Below are positions 35,457 through 44,579 of a stretch of DNA of 64,000 nt, in pieces. The stretch covers positions 124,001-188,000 of the forward strand of contig NZ_JAABOK010000012.1 in NCBI RefSeq assembly GCF_009928525.1, read 5' to 3'. Source of the stretch: Chitinophaga solisilvae (lineage in GTDB: Bacteria > Bacteroidota > Bacteroidia > Chitinophagales > Chitinophagaceae). Every line of letters begins with the position of its first letter. Positions within the stretch are counted from its first letter, which is position 1. A model generated the notes under the pieces. It did not search any database, had not been told where the DNA came from, and was given only the letters and a program-made list of their open reading frames with translations. The translations under genes and the position numbers were made by a program.

Positions 35457-36158
35457 ATGAACATAGTCCTTATCAATAAATACATCGACCACACCATACT
35501 AAAACCCACCACCACCCTGGATGACATAAAAGCCTTATGCATGCAGTGTGTAGAATATAATTTCGCAGCGGCCTGCGTGCCTCCCTTGTATGTGAAGCTG
35601 GCTAAACAGTTCCTGGGGAGTACAGATACAAAGGTGGCTACCGTTATAGGTTTCCCATTCGGGTATTCGGCTATTGAGGCGAAGGTGGCGGAAACGGTGC
35701 TGGCTATTGTGGATGGGGCGGATGAGCTGGATGTGGTGATTAATATTTCGGCGGTGAAGAATAAGGATTGGGAATACCTGGAGAAGGAAATTGCCAACCT
35801 GATGTATATTATACGGGAGAAGAAGAAGGTGGTGAAGATCATTATTGAAAGCGGGGTGCTGACAGATGAGGAGATCATCGGGTGTTGTGAGCTGTATAGC
35901 AGGTATGGCGTGGATTTCATGAAAACGTCTACCGGGTATGCGGAGAAGGGGGCTACCGTGGAAGCGGTGAAGCTGATGCGGGCTAATCTGCCGGAGAATA
36001 TTCAGATTAAAGCTTCGGGAGGTATTCGTACCTTTGCTTTTGCGAAAGAGCTGATAGCAGCAGGAGCTACGCGTATAGGCGCCAGTGCCAGTGTGAATAT
36101 CGTGAAGGAGAGCGCGGACGGCCAGGCCGGTGGCGTAGCACAGAGCAGCGATTATTAA
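35457..36158 (+). CDS. deoC: Deoxyribose-phosphate aldolase
   Basis: DeoC cleaves 2-deoxyribose 5-phosphate to glyceraldehyde 3-phosphate and acetaldehyde in deoxynucleoside catabolism. The ATG at 35457 is chosen over the TTG at 35439, because homologues start near NKYIDHTILKP. The Schiff-base Lys is in FMKTSTGY, the second Lys in KASGGIRT, and the conserved DELDVVIN is present. The 233-residue length is normal. It begins 17 bp after palindrome E and is followed at 20 bp by a SPOR-domain gene in the same direction. Confidence 0.95.
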   Translation: MNIVLINKYIDHTILKPTTTLDDIKALCMQCVEYNFAAACVPPLYVKLAKQFLGSTDTKVATVIGFPFGYSAIEAKVAETVLAIVDGADELDVVINISAVKNKDWEYLEKEIANLMYIIREKKKVVKIIIESGVLTDEEIIGCCELYSRYGVDFMKTSTGYAEKGATVEAVKLMRANLPENIQIKASGGIRTFAFAKELIAAGATRIGASASVNIVKESADGQAGGVAQSSDY

Positions 36159-36178
36159 TTTTTAATTATACAGTATTC

Positions 36179-36619
36179 ATGCAGAAATTATTCATCCTGG
36201 CATGCTGCCTGTTGGTAAGCAGCTGGGCTATGGGCCAGGAAGTGGCGCAGATGTCCGGCGGGTCTGTAAAGGTGATCCGGGACAGCCGGCTTGATGTGCT
36301 GATTAAAAAACAGATTTATATCAACACGCTCGCTATCCGTAACCAGAACGGTTTCCGGGTACAGGTGATCTCTACCAACAAGCGAGGCGATGCCAACGAA
36401 GCGAAAGCCCGGGTAATGCAGCTGTACGGCGATTACCGTACCTACCTGGATTATCAGGCGCCCTATTTTAAAGTGCGCGTAGGCGATTTCAAATCCCGTG
36501 AAGAAGCCAGCGAATTGCGGGATAAATTATCAAACCTGTTCTCTGGTGGCGTATTTGTAGTGCCAGCCATTATTAATGTGTCACCGGATAAAGAGCTATC
36601 GAATGAAGAACCGTATTAA
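36179..36619 (+). CDS. SPOR domain protein, secreted
   Basis: The 146-residue protein has a signal peptide (MQKLFILACCLLVSSWAMGQ) and a C-terminal SPOR domain with the pattern NGFRVQVISTNKRGDANEAKA, PYFKVRVGDFKSREEASEL and FVVPAIINV. SPOR domains bind denuded peptidoglycan glycan strands, usually at division sites. It overlaps the following M20 gene by 17 bp, so the two are translationally coupled. Its role in division is inferred from the domain only. Confidence 0.88.
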   Translation: MQKLFILACCLLVSSWAMGQEVAQMSGGSVKVIRDSRLDVLIKKQIYINTLAIRNQNGFRVQVISTNKRGDANEAKARVMQLYGDYRTYLDYQAPYFKVRVGDFKSREEASELRDKLSNLFSGGVFVVPAIINVSPDKELSNEEPY

Positions 36620-37787
36620 AGAGCTGGCGAAGGCCTATGCACCCGACTTTATCAAAATAAGACGTCATATCCACGCAAATCCTGAATTATCTTTCCAGGA
36701 GTATAATACATCCGCTTTCATCCAGGAGCAGCTGACTGCCTTCGGGGTGCCTTTTACTGCAGGTATTGCAGGTACCGGCGTTATTGCGCTGATTGAAGGC
36801 CGGAATCCTTCCTCCCGCACCATTGCGCTGAGGGCCGATATAGACGCATTACCCATTACAGAAGCCAACGATGTGCCTTACAAGTCCACCAACAGCGGCG
36901 TTATGCATGCCTGCGGCCATGATGTACACACCACCTGTGTACTCGGCGCAGCTAAAATCCTGCATGAGCTGAAAGATGAGCTGGAAGGTACTATCAAGAT
37001 ATTATTTCAGCCGGGAGAAGAAAAACATCCCGGCGGCGCCAGTATCATGATTGAAGAGGGCGCACTCGATAATCCGCGTCCGGACGCTATTCTGGGCATG
37101 CACGTACAACCCACGATGGAGGCCGGCAAGCTGGGCTTCCGCGCGGGTAAGTATATGGCCAGCGCTGATGAAATATATATTACGGTAAAAGGTAAAGGTG
37201 GCCACGCTGCGCTGCCGCAGCTCACCGTAGATACCATCCTGGTAGCATCCCAGCTGGTGGTGAGCCTTCAGCAGATCATCTCCCGTAATAACAACCCGTT
37301 CTCTCCCTCTGTATTGTCTATCTGCGCTTTTAACGGCGGGTTCACCACCAATGTGATTCCTTCTGAAGTAAAGCTGATGGGCACTTTCAGGGCTATGGAC
37401 GAAACCTGGCGCTTCCGCGCGCATGAGCTGATCCGTAAGCAGGCCGTTGGCATTGCAGAAGCAATGGGTGCGGAAATTGAGATCGACATCCTGGTAGGCT
37501 ACCCTACCCTGTATAATAATGAAGAAGTGACGGCACACGCCCGCAGTTATGCCGAAGATTACCTGGGTAAACAACAGGTGGAAGATACGGAAATCCGTAT
37601 GGGGGCCGAAGATTTCGCCTTCTACTCACAGATAGTGCCTGCCTGCTTTTTCCGGTTAGGTACCGGCAATGTAGCCAGGGGCATTACTTCTGGCGTACAT
37701 ACGCCCACTTTTGATGTAGACGAGGCCGCTATCGAAGTAGGTATGGGCGCTATGGCCTATCTTGCCACACAGTTCGTCAGACAATAA
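36603..37787 (+). CDS. M20-family amidohydrolase (N-acyl amino acid hydrolase type)
   Basis: The ATG at 36603 (MKNRIKELAKAYAPDFIKIR) is preferred to the longer frame from 36576, since homologues start near there. The 394-residue protein has the metal site ACGHDVHTT, the FQPGEEKHPGGASIMIEEGAL segment, GKGGHAALPQ of the dimerisation domain, and RMGAEDFAFY near the C-terminus. Enzymes of this group remove the acyl group from N-acyl amino acids, hippurate or peptidoglycan-derived amides. It is cytoplasmic with no signal. Pairing with a SPOR gene hints at a cell-wall turnover role, but that is speculative. Confidence 0.92.
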   Translation: MKNRIKELAKAYAPDFIKIRRHIHANPELSFQEYNTSAFIQEQLTAFGVPFTAGIAGTGVIALIEGRNPSSRTIALRADIDALPITEANDVPYKSTNSGVMHACGHDVHTTCVLGAAKILHELKDELEGTIKILFQPGEEKHPGGASIMIEEGALDNPRPDAILGMHVQPTMEAGKLGFRAGKYMASADEIYITVKGKGGHAALPQLTVDTILVASQLVVSLQQIISRNNNPFSPSVLSICAFNGGFTTNVIPSEVKLMGTFRAMDETWRFRAHELIRKQAVGIAEAMGAEIEIDILVGYPTLYNNEEVTAHARSYAEDYLGKQQVEDTEIRMGAEDFAFYSQIVPACFFRLGTGNVARGITSGVHTPTFDVDEAAIEVGMGAMAYLATQFVRQ

Positions 37788-37807
37788 ACGTACTGCATAT
37801 AAAAGAG

Positions 37808-37838
37808 AACGTCCTGATGAAAATCAGGACGTTTTTTT
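37808..37838 (+). terminator. Intrinsic terminator after the deoC-SPOR-M20 operon
   Basis: AACGTCCTGAT pairs with ATCAGGACGTT around GAAA-type loop bases and is followed by seven T. It lies between convergent genes and needs no palindromic repeat. Confidence 0.85.
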
Positions 37839-37913
37839 ATTTCTGATAAACTTTTAGTGATGACAGGTCGGTTTTGATAAATTAACCCGTGTTGGTTTTG
37901 CTAGAAACAATAG

Positions 37914-38582
37914 TTATTTAATAGTCTGAATATGTTCTACAGCGGACCCCGACAACTCCATCTGCCGCAGCTTGTCCACATTGATCTGCCCTTTGTTGAA
38001 AGTAGCGCTGAACCATAATCCGCTGTTTCTGCCCAGCTGTATATTCATACTGTCTATAGTATTATCGTCATTCACATGCAGGTCGCTGTGAACTCCTGCT
38101 GTGAGTGTGAGTGTTTTTAGTTTGTTGCCGTTAAACGATATCTCCGTTGAATCGGTACTGGTGACCTGCAGGCTGTTCAGTTCCAGGTCGCTGAAAAATA
38201 CTTTGCAGTCCTTATTATGTACCGCTTCCAGGGAAGGGCAATTGATCGTATAGGCGTTATTGTTGGGGAAGGTAATGAATAACGTGTCGCCCGTCTGGCG
38301 GAACTGCGCCGCATCGGTGCTGTCAACCAGTATCTGGTATTCTTTCCCCGGATTGATGTAAATGTAATTGGCTTTTGACAACCCGTTGTGCTGCGCATTG
38401 GTAAGCATCAGTACTTTAAAGGGTTGCAGCTGCTTAGTTACAGGGGCTGGGCTTTTATTGATCCTGAAGTTGACATTGGTAATGCCTTTGCTGTAATTGA
38501 CACGCAGCACAATATCTGTAACCAACATCAATAACACGAGCACGCTGCTGAAGCCGATGATTAATTTTTTACTCGTTTTCAT
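37914..38582 (-). CDS. Membrane-anchored beta-rich protein of the GntR-ABC operon
   Basis: The 222-residue protein has one N-terminal transmembrane helix (LIIGFSSVLVLLMLVTDIVL) and a periplasmic part with repeated short strands (FSDLELNSLQVTSTDSTEISFNGNKLKTLTLTAGVHSDLHV), resembling the DUF2807-like beta-helix head of putative adhesins. No catalytic residues are recognised. It is the last gene of a four-gene minus-strand operon and is one base from the GntR gene. The fold is a guess from its repeating pattern; function is unknown. Confidence 0.6.
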   Translation of the reverse strand: MKTSKKLIIGFSSVLVLLMLVTDIVLRVNYSKGITNVNFRINKSPAPVTKQLQPFKVLMLTNAQHNGLSKANYIYINPGKEYQILVDSTDAAQFRQTGDTLFITFPNNNAYTINCPSLEAVHNKDCKVFFSDLELNSLQVTSTDSTEISFNGNKLKTLTLTAGVHSDLHVNDDNTIDSMNIQLGRNSGLWFSATFNKGQINVDKLRQMELSGSAVEHIQTIK

Positions 38583-38583
38583 G

Positions 38584-38955
38584 TTATTTGAAGTTTGATT
38601 TTTTGAATTTTTCGTAATAAGGTTTCAGTTCATCCAGATCTATATCCAGCAGGTATATGCTGCGAAACAGACTAGGCAGTTCATTGGTGATGAAGGTTTC
38701 TTTTTTGAACTGTTTTATTTTTTTAACAGCATCGCCGCTGATGAAGTAGCCGATGCCTCTTTTATTGTAAATGATTTCCTGTTGCTGCAGCAGTTCGCAG
38801 GTACGCATCACGGTATTGGGGTTTACTTCCAGTGATACGGCCAGTTCCCTTACTGAAGGAATACGTTCTTCCGGCTGCCATTTCCGCAACAGTACCTGCT
38901 CGCAGATATAATCTGCTATCTGCAGGTAAATGGCTTGTGAATCTTTGAATTCCAT
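38584..38955 (-). CDS. GntR-family regulator, YtrA-like
   Basis: The 123-residue protein has a GntR winged helix (AIYLQIADYICEQVLLRKW, ERIPSVRELAVSLEVNPNTVMRTCELLQQQEIIYNKRGIGYFI) and only a short helical tail, which is typical of the YtrA subfamily that controls ABC transporter operons. It lies in the operon with an ABC ATPase and permease. A perfect inverted repeat AGTGTACTA-N6-TAGTACACT (40621-40644) precedes the first gene, consistent with autoregulation. Confidence 0.92.
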   Translation of the reverse strand: MEFKDSQAIYLQIADYICEQVLLRKWQPEERIPSVRELAVSLEVNPNTVMRTCELLQQQEIIYNKRGIGYFISGDAVKKIKQFKKETFITNELPSLFRSIYLLDIDLDELKPYYEKFKKSNFK

Positions 38956-38966
38956 CTTTTTAAATT

Positions 38967-39767
38967 TTAGATTTCTTTATCCTTTAAGCGGAAATAGGCA
39001 ATAGTCCAGAATATGGGCGTGAGCAGATATTTGGCGATGAAGATATAGGTATCAATCATGCCCTGAGAAATCATATATACGCCACCGTTACCGCCTTTTT
39101 CTACGGCTACCAGTACAAAGGGAAGGTGTGCCGGCTTTTGAATCCAGTTGTTGCCGAATAAGAGGTAGAGAAACAGGACGTTGATGACTCCCAGCGCTAC
39201 AGGAACCAGACAGGCGGTCAGCAATGTTTTGATGAACGATGCCTTATTGAAGCTGATAGCGCCTAACAGGAATATGGCGTGCAGGAAAATATAGACATAG
39301 TAGAGATAGATATGTCCTTTATCTGCATTGAAAAAATCCCAGTCCCGGACAATATGTTTATCATATCTGTGCATCATGCCCCAGTCGATGATATGAAAGG
39401 AAGTATATGCACAAAGATGATATACCGCCAGAAAGCCCACGCTGGTAAACAGGAATGCTGTAATGAACTTTTCAAAGGAAGATGCCGGCAGCATGAAGAA
39501 GCTGACACTTTTTTCCTTGCTGCTGAAATCACTGAAGGACATGCTGGTAAACAGCAGACCTATGAAGTACATCCCGATATAATAGAAAGGGATGATATCA
39601 GACTGTGAATAAACAGTATGGTTGGAGTAAATAGTGATGACAGAAAAGATGGACATACCGCCGAACATGGCCAGGATGCCCAGCACGTAAGTCCGCATGG
39701 ATACGGAGAGGTGCAGGGCCATGTATTTACCGAGCCGGCTGAAATCCAGTATGTTATTGGTTTGCAT
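38967..39767 (-). CDS. ABC transporter membrane protein
   Basis: The start MQTNNILDFSRLGKYM (39767) is preferred, since the longer frame overlaps the ATPase gene; it gives a 7-bp spacing. The 266-residue protein has about six hydrophobic segments (for example YVLGILAMFGGMSIFSVITIY, FYYIGMYFIGLLFTSMSF, IFLLGAISF, LLTACLVPVALGVINVLFLYLLFG, YIFIAKYLLTPIFWTIAYF). No ABC permease family signature is recognised, so assignment rests on position after the ATPase. The transported substrate is unknown; YtrA-type systems often respond to envelope-active compounds. Confidence 0.75.
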   Translation of the reverse strand: MQTNNILDFSRLGKYMALHLSVSMRTYVLGILAMFGGMSIFSVITIYSNHTVYSQSDIIPFYYIGMYFIGLLFTSMSFSDFSSKEKSVSFFMLPASSFEKFITAFLFTSVGFLAVYHLCAYTSFHIIDWGMMHRYDKHIVRDWDFFNADKGHIYLYYVYIFLHAIFLLGAISFNKASFIKTLLTACLVPVALGVINVLFLYLLFGNNWIQKPAHLPFVLVAVEKGGNGGVYMISQGMIDTYIFIAKYLLTPIFWTIAYFRLKDKEI

Positions 39768-39774
39768 AGTGCGC

Positions 39775-40608
<834 letters not shown>

Positions 40609-40620
40609 ATCGTGTGTTTT

Positions 40621-40644
40621 AGTGTACTACTCTACTAGTACACT
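40621..40644. promoter_or_regulatory. GntR (YtrA-type) operator upstream of the ABC operon
   Basis: AGTGTACTA (40621-40629) and TAGTACACT (40636-40644) are perfect 9-bp inverted repeats separated by six bases. The site lies 13 bp before the ATPase start codon and directly downstream of a -7-like element. Binding of the GntR protein here would block the start of transcription. Confidence 0.75.
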
Positions 40645-40645
40645 G

Positions 40646-40653
40646 TAAATGTA
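40646..40653 (-). promoter_or_regulatory. Likely -7 element of the GntR-ABC operon
   Basis: The minus strand reads TACATTTA, one mismatch from TAnnTTTG. It touches the operator. Confidence 0.45.
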
Positions 40654-40679
40654 GGAGGTTTTTTGGATTCAGCAAAAAA

Positions 40680-40894
40680 AATTACGAATTACGAATTACG
40701 AATGAGGAGCGGAGACATAAGCGGAGAGGAATGTTAATGTATCATGTATAATATAAAGCAGCAGCCGTTTGGAAATTTCCAAACGGCTGCTGCTTTATAT
40801 TAATTGAGATATATTCAATCTCCGCTTATGTCTCCGCTCCTCATTCGTAATTCGTAATTCGCAATTCGTAATTCGTAATCCGTAATCCGTAATT
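40680..40894. repeat. Heptad palindrome, copy F, with a central terminator
   Basis: The left arm has heptads, GAGG, AGCGGAGACATA and AGCGGAGAGGAA. The right arm gives GAGG, AGCGGAGACATA and AGCGGAGATTGA, so the variable bases CATA agree exactly between arms. The right arm has additional heptads ending in the variant AATCCGT. At the centre a 52-bp perfect palindrome (40751-40802, with GCAGCAGCCGTTTGG) is probably a terminator. It lies between glyA (3' end) and the GntR-ABC operon (5' end). Confidence 0.92.
40751..40802. terminator. Perfect hairpin at the centre of copy F
   Basis: AATATAAAGCAGCAGCCG and its exact complement flank TTTGGAAATTTCCAAA, giving a fully paired stem. The A/T-rich stem base gives U runs on both strands, as expected of a bidirectional terminator. 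It could end glyA transcription. Confidence 0.65.
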
Positions 40895-40922
40895 CCCTCA
40901 GGAAAATCCTGAACAGAGAGCC

Positions 40923-42200
40923 TTACAACTCCGGGTACAACGGGAACTGCTGCATAAATGTGTTCACTTCGCCTTTAATTTTACCGATCAGTGCTTCGTT
41001 GTCGGCGTCCAGCAGCAGCTGGTCGATCCAGTCAACGATCTGGCCCATATGACCTTCTTTGAGGCCGCGGGTGGTGATAGCGGGTACGCCTATACGGATA
41101 CCGGAAGTGATGAAGGCGGATTTATCGTCGAAAGGCACCATGTTTTTGTTGGCGGTGATTTCGGCTTTTACCAGTGTTTGTTCGGCTTTTTTACCGGAGA
41201 TATTTTTGTTGCGCAGGTCGATCAGCATCAGGTGGTTATCGGTACCGCCGCTGATGATCTGGTAGCCTCTGTCCACGAAGCTTTTAGCCATTGCCTGGGA
41301 GTTTTTCAGCATCTGCTGGGCGTACTGGCCGTAGTCGTCGGACAGGATTTCGAAGAAGGAAACGGCTTTGGCAGCGATCACGTGTTCCAGCGGTCCGCCC
41401 TGGATGCCGGGGAACACAGCTGTATCGATGAGGGAGCTCATCATACGGATTTCGCCTTTAGGCGTTTTCAGTCCGAACGGATTTTCGAAATCCTTGCCCA
41501 TCATAATCATACCACCGCGGGGACCGCGCAGTGTTTTATGGGTAGTAGTCGTTACAAAATGGCAATGAGCGAACGGAGAGTTCAGTAAGCCTTTGGCGAT
41601 CAGGCCTGCCGGGTGGGCAATATCGGCCAGTACAAAAGCGCCTACCTGGTCAGCGATCTCGCGGATGCGCTTGTAGTCCCAGTCGCGGCTATAGGCAGAA
41701 GCACCGCACACGATCAGCTTTGGCTTTTCGCGGTTGGCAATTTCTTCCATTTTATCGTATTCTACCAGGCCGGTTTCTTTGTTAACACCATAGAAGTGTG
41801 GCTGGTAGAGCTTTCCGGAGTAGTTTACGGAAGAACCGTGAGTTAAGTGGCCGCCCATGCTGAGGTCCAGTCCCAGGATTTTATCGCCTGGTTGGAGAAT
41901 AGCCAGCATCACCGCTGCATTGGCCTGTGCACCGGAATGTGGTTGTACGTTGGCGTATTCAGCACCAAATATCTGCTTTGCCCTGTCAATAGCCAACTGC
42001 TCGCTCTGATCCACGATTTCGCAGCCTGCGTAGTATCGCTTGCCAGGGTATCCTTCTGCATATTTATTCGTCATCACATTACCCATAGCCTGCATTACCT
42101 GTAAGCTGGTAAAGTTCTCTGATGCAATCAGTTCTATGCCATGGCGCTGACGGTCCAGTTCCTGGCGTATGATATCAAATATTTGCTGGTCTCTTTGCAT
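40923..42200 (-). CDS. glyA: Serine hydroxymethyltransferase
   Basis: GlyA interconverts serine and glycine with tetrahydrofolate and supplies one-carbon units. The ATG at 42200 (MQRDQQIFDIIRQEL) is preferred to the frame from 42251, giving 425 residues, which is normal. The PLP lysine lies in VTTTTHKTLRGPRGG. Also seen are ELIASENFTS, YAEGYPGKRYYAGC and NVQPHSGAQAN. It is divergently transcribed from the nucleotidyltransferase. A TATTTTTG promoter element lies about 20 bp upstream of the start. Confidence 0.97.
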   Translation of the reverse strand: MQRDQQIFDIIRQELDRQRHGIELIASENFTSLQVMQAMGNVMTNKYAEGYPGKRYYAGCEIVDQSEQLAIDRAKQIFGAEYANVQPHSGAQANAAVMLAILQPGDKILGLDLSMGGHLTHGSSVNYSGKLYQPHFYGVNKETGLVEYDKMEEIANREKPKLIVCGASAYSRDWDYKRIREIADQVGAFVLADIAHPAGLIAKGLLNSPFAHCHFVTTTTHKTLRGPRGGMIMMGKDFENPFGLKTPKGEIRMMSSLIDTAVFPGIQGGPLEHVIAAKAVSFFEILSDDYGQYAQQMLKNSQAMAKSFVDRGYQIISGGTDNHLMLIDLRNKNISGKKAEQTLVKAEITANKNMVPFDDKSAFITSGIRIGVPAITTRGLKEGHMGQIVDWIDQLLLDADNEALIGKIKGEVNTFMQQFPLYPEL

Positions 42201-42220
42201 GATGCCTGAAAATTTTGGTG

Positions 42221-42228
42221 CAAAAATA
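42221..42228 (-). promoter_or_regulatory. Promoter -7 element of glyA
   Basis: The minus strand reads TATTTTTG, matching TAnnTTTG, 20 bp upstream of the chosen glyA start. This supports the 42200 start over the one at 42251, which would lie upstream of the promoter. Confidence 0.6.
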
Positions 42229-42370
42229 GAATAAAGCCGGATTAAATGCAATTAATAGCTGTATCAGCTGTTGATAAGTTAATATATGATTACTCCCTGC
42301 TAAAAGCTGAGTGCTATTCATAATTTATTGTATTTTCGCGCTTCGAGGCTCATCCTAACTACAACGTACA

Positions 42371-43363
42371 ATGAAGGCAATAATACCCGTGGCTGGCGCA
42401 GGCACCAAACTCCGGCCACATACATATACACAGCCCAAAGCTCTGATACCTTTAGCCGGCAGGACCATTCTCAGTATCATTGTGGATCAGCTGGTAGAAG
42501 CAGGCATCACTGAATTCGTTTTTGTGGTGGGATATCTGGGTGAAAAGATTCAGCACTACGTAGAAAAAAAATATCCGCAGCTTACCTGTCACTTTGTGCA
42601 GCAGAATAGCCGTGAAGGTACCGGTCATGCTATATTGCTTACACGCGATGTAGTAGGCGGAGATGAAGTACTGATCGTACTCGGGGATACCATCTGCGAA
42701 TGCGATTTCAAGGAAGTCATCAACTCCCCCTACTCCGTGCTCGGCCTCAAGAAGGTAGACGATCCGCGTAACTTCGGCGTAGCGGAACTGGACGAACATG
42801 GGCGTATCACCCGCGTAGTGGAGAAACCACAGATTCCCAAATCCAACCTCGCACTGGTAGGACTCTATAAAATCAAGGAAACGGCGCAGCTCTATGATTG
42901 CCTGCAAACCAACCTGGATAACCACATCCGCTCTCATGACGAATTCCAGCTCACCGATGCGCTGGAATGCATGATTGAACACGGCGTACAATTCAACGCC
43001 TTCAAGGTGGCCAACTGGTTCGACTGCGGCAGAAAAGACACCCTGCTCGAAACCAACGCCATCCTCCTTAAAAAATATAAACTGGCCAGCAACCCTGTGC
43101 TGCCCTTCGAAAATACCATCATCATCCCTCCGGTAAGTATCGGTGAAGGCTGCAACATCAAAAACGCCATCATCGGCCCCAACGTAGCCGTAGGCGATAA
43201 CACCGTCATTTCCTACTCCATCGTAAAAGACTCCATCATCGGATCTTTCAGTAACCTCTACGAAGTTGTACTGAAATCATCTCTCATCGGCAGCGACGCA
43301 AATATCCGCGGACTGAGCCAAAGCCTGAATATCGGGGATAATACGGAGATAGATCTCGGATAA
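42371..43363 (+). CDS. Sugar-1-phosphate nucleotidyltransferase with C-terminal beta-helix
   Basis: The 330-residue protein begins with MKAIIPVAGAGTKLRPHTYTQPKAL, the nucleotidyltransferase signature. Other marks are GTGHAILLTRDVV, LGDTICECDF, NFGVAELDEHGRITRVVEKP and a C-terminal hexapeptide-repeat region (IGEGCNIKNAIIGPNVAVGDNT). It probably activates glucose-1-phosphate or a similar sugar with an NTP for cell-surface polysaccharide synthesis. The nucleotide (dTTP, UTP or GTP) cannot be assigned. No other polysaccharide gene is adjacent. Confidence 0.9.
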   Translation: MKAIIPVAGAGTKLRPHTYTQPKALIPLAGRTILSIIVDQLVEAGITEFVFVVGYLGEKIQHYVEKKYPQLTCHFVQQNSREGTGHAILLTRDVVGGDEVLIVLGDTICECDFKEVINSPYSVLGLKKVDDPRNFGVAELDEHGRITRVVEKPQIPKSNLALVGLYKIKETAQLYDCLQTNLDNHIRSHDEFQLTDALECMIEHGVQFNAFKVANWFDCGRKDTLLETNAILLKKYKLASNPVLPFENTIIIPPVSIGEGCNIKNAIIGPNVAVGDNTVISYSIVKDSIIGSFSNLYEVVLKSSLIGSDANIRGLSQSLNIGDNTEIDLG

Positions 43364-43365
43364 AT

Positions 43366-43511
43366 AATTACGAATTACGAATTGCGAATTACGAATGTAA
43401 GCGCGAAGATTAAAGCGAAGATTAAGGCAGATTAACTATTGTATATCTGCCTTAATCTTCGCTTTAATCTTCGCGCTTACATTCGTAATTCGTAATTTGT
43501 AATTCGTAATT
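43366..43511. repeat. Heptad palindrome, copy G
   Basis: Heptads are followed by GTAAGC and tandem 12-bp units GCGAAGATTAAA and GCGAAGATTAAG, then a partial unit. The two inner arms are exactly complementary over about 39 bp around a 12-base loop. It lies between two co-directional genes, three bases after one stop and ten before the next start. Confidence 0.92.
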
Positions 43512-43520
43512 TAAAATCCA

Positions 43521-44456
43521 ATGCGGCGTATAACAGAACTCTTCCACATCCAATATCCTATCATCCAGGCTGGCATGATATGGGCCAGCGGCTGGCGTTT
43601 AGCCAGTGCTGTGAGTAATGCCGGCGGTCTTGGGCTCATAGGTGCAGGCAGTATGTATCCTGATGTATTACGGGAACATCTGCGGAAATGTAAACAGGCA
43701 ACAGACAAACCTTTCGGCGTAAATGTACCGTTGTTGTATCCGGATATAGATCAGCTGATAAATATTATACTGGAAGAAGGAGTGAAGATTGTATTTACTT
43801 CTGCCGGGAATCCGAAAACATGGACGCCGGTGCTCAAGGAGGCAGGTGTAACGGTGGTGCATGTGGTATCCAGCTCCGGATTTGCCGTGAAAAGCGAGGC
43901 TGCCGGCGTAGACGCTGTGGTGGCCGAAGGCTTCGAGGCCGGCGGACATAACGGACGCGAGGAAACTACTACTATGGTACTGATTCCTGCTGTCTGCGAA
44001 CAGGTGAAAATTCCTGTCATCGCTGCCGGCGGCATAGGCTCCGGAAAGGCTATGGCCGCGGCTTTCGCACTGGGAGCCTCCGGTGTACAGATAGGCAGCC
44101 GCTTCGTGGCCACGCCGGAAGCCTCTTCCCATATGAATTTCAAACAGGCTATCCTCAACGCCCGCGAAGGCGATACCATGCTCAGTCTTAAAAAACTGAC
44201 CCCCGTACGTCTCATTAAAAACCACTTCTACGAAGCCATCAAAACCGCTGAAGATAACGGCGCCGATATCAGTGAACTTAAAACCCTGCTGGGCCGCGCC
44301 CGTGCCAAAGCCGGCATGTTCGAAGGCAATCTCGATGAAGGCGAACTGGAAATAGGCCAGGTAAGCGCCCTGATTCATGACATAAAACCCGCCGCCGAAG
44401 TAGTAAAAGAGATCTGGTCCGAATTTGAAGCAGTAAGAAAAGCCCTTGGGATGTAG
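43521..44456 (+). CDS. Nitronate monooxygenase / FabK-like flavoprotein
   Basis: The 311-residue FMN TIM barrel begins RITELFHIQYPIIQAGMIW. The phosphate-binding and glycine-rich loops are IAAGGIGSGKAMAAAFALGASGVQIGSRF. GFEAGGHNG carries the catalytic-type His. Such proteins are either nitronate monooxygenases or enoyl-ACP reductases (FabK); sequence alone does not decide which. It has no signal peptide. The two flanking genes are separated by palindromes G and H, so it is probably a monocistron. Confidence 0.87.
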   Translation: MRRITELFHIQYPIIQAGMIWASGWRLASAVSNAGGLGLIGAGSMYPDVLREHLRKCKQATDKPFGVNVPLLYPDIDQLINIILEEGVKIVFTSAGNPKTWTPVLKEAGVTVVHVVSSSGFAVKSEAAGVDAVVAEGFEAGGHNGREETTTMVLIPAVCEQVKIPVIAAGGIGSGKAMAAAFALGASGVQIGSRFVATPEASSHMNFKQAILNAREGDTMLSLKKLTPVRLIKNHFYEAIKTAEDNGADISELKTLLGRARAKAGMFEGNLDEGELEIGQVSALIHDIKPAAEVVKEIWSEFEAVRKALGM

Positions 44457-44569
44457 TTATTTGATTATTTGAGATTTGATTATTTAAAATGCAGCGGAGA
44501 TCTGAGCAAATATTTTGCGCTCAGATCTCCGCTGCATTTTAAATAACCAAATCTCAAATAATCAAATAA
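44457..44569. repeat. Octad palindrome, copy H
   Basis: The outer arms are 8-bp units (TTTGATTA, TTTGAGAT, TTTGATTA) with one mismatch between arms. The inner arms are AGCGGAGATCTG plus AGC, matching the 12-bp unit of the heptad elements, with TCTG identical in both arms. The loop is AT-rich. It begins right after the stop codon of the nitronate monooxygenase-like gene and ends 11 bp before the stop of the convergent ABC permease. Confidence 0.92.
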
Positions 44570-44579
44570 TAAAATGGGC

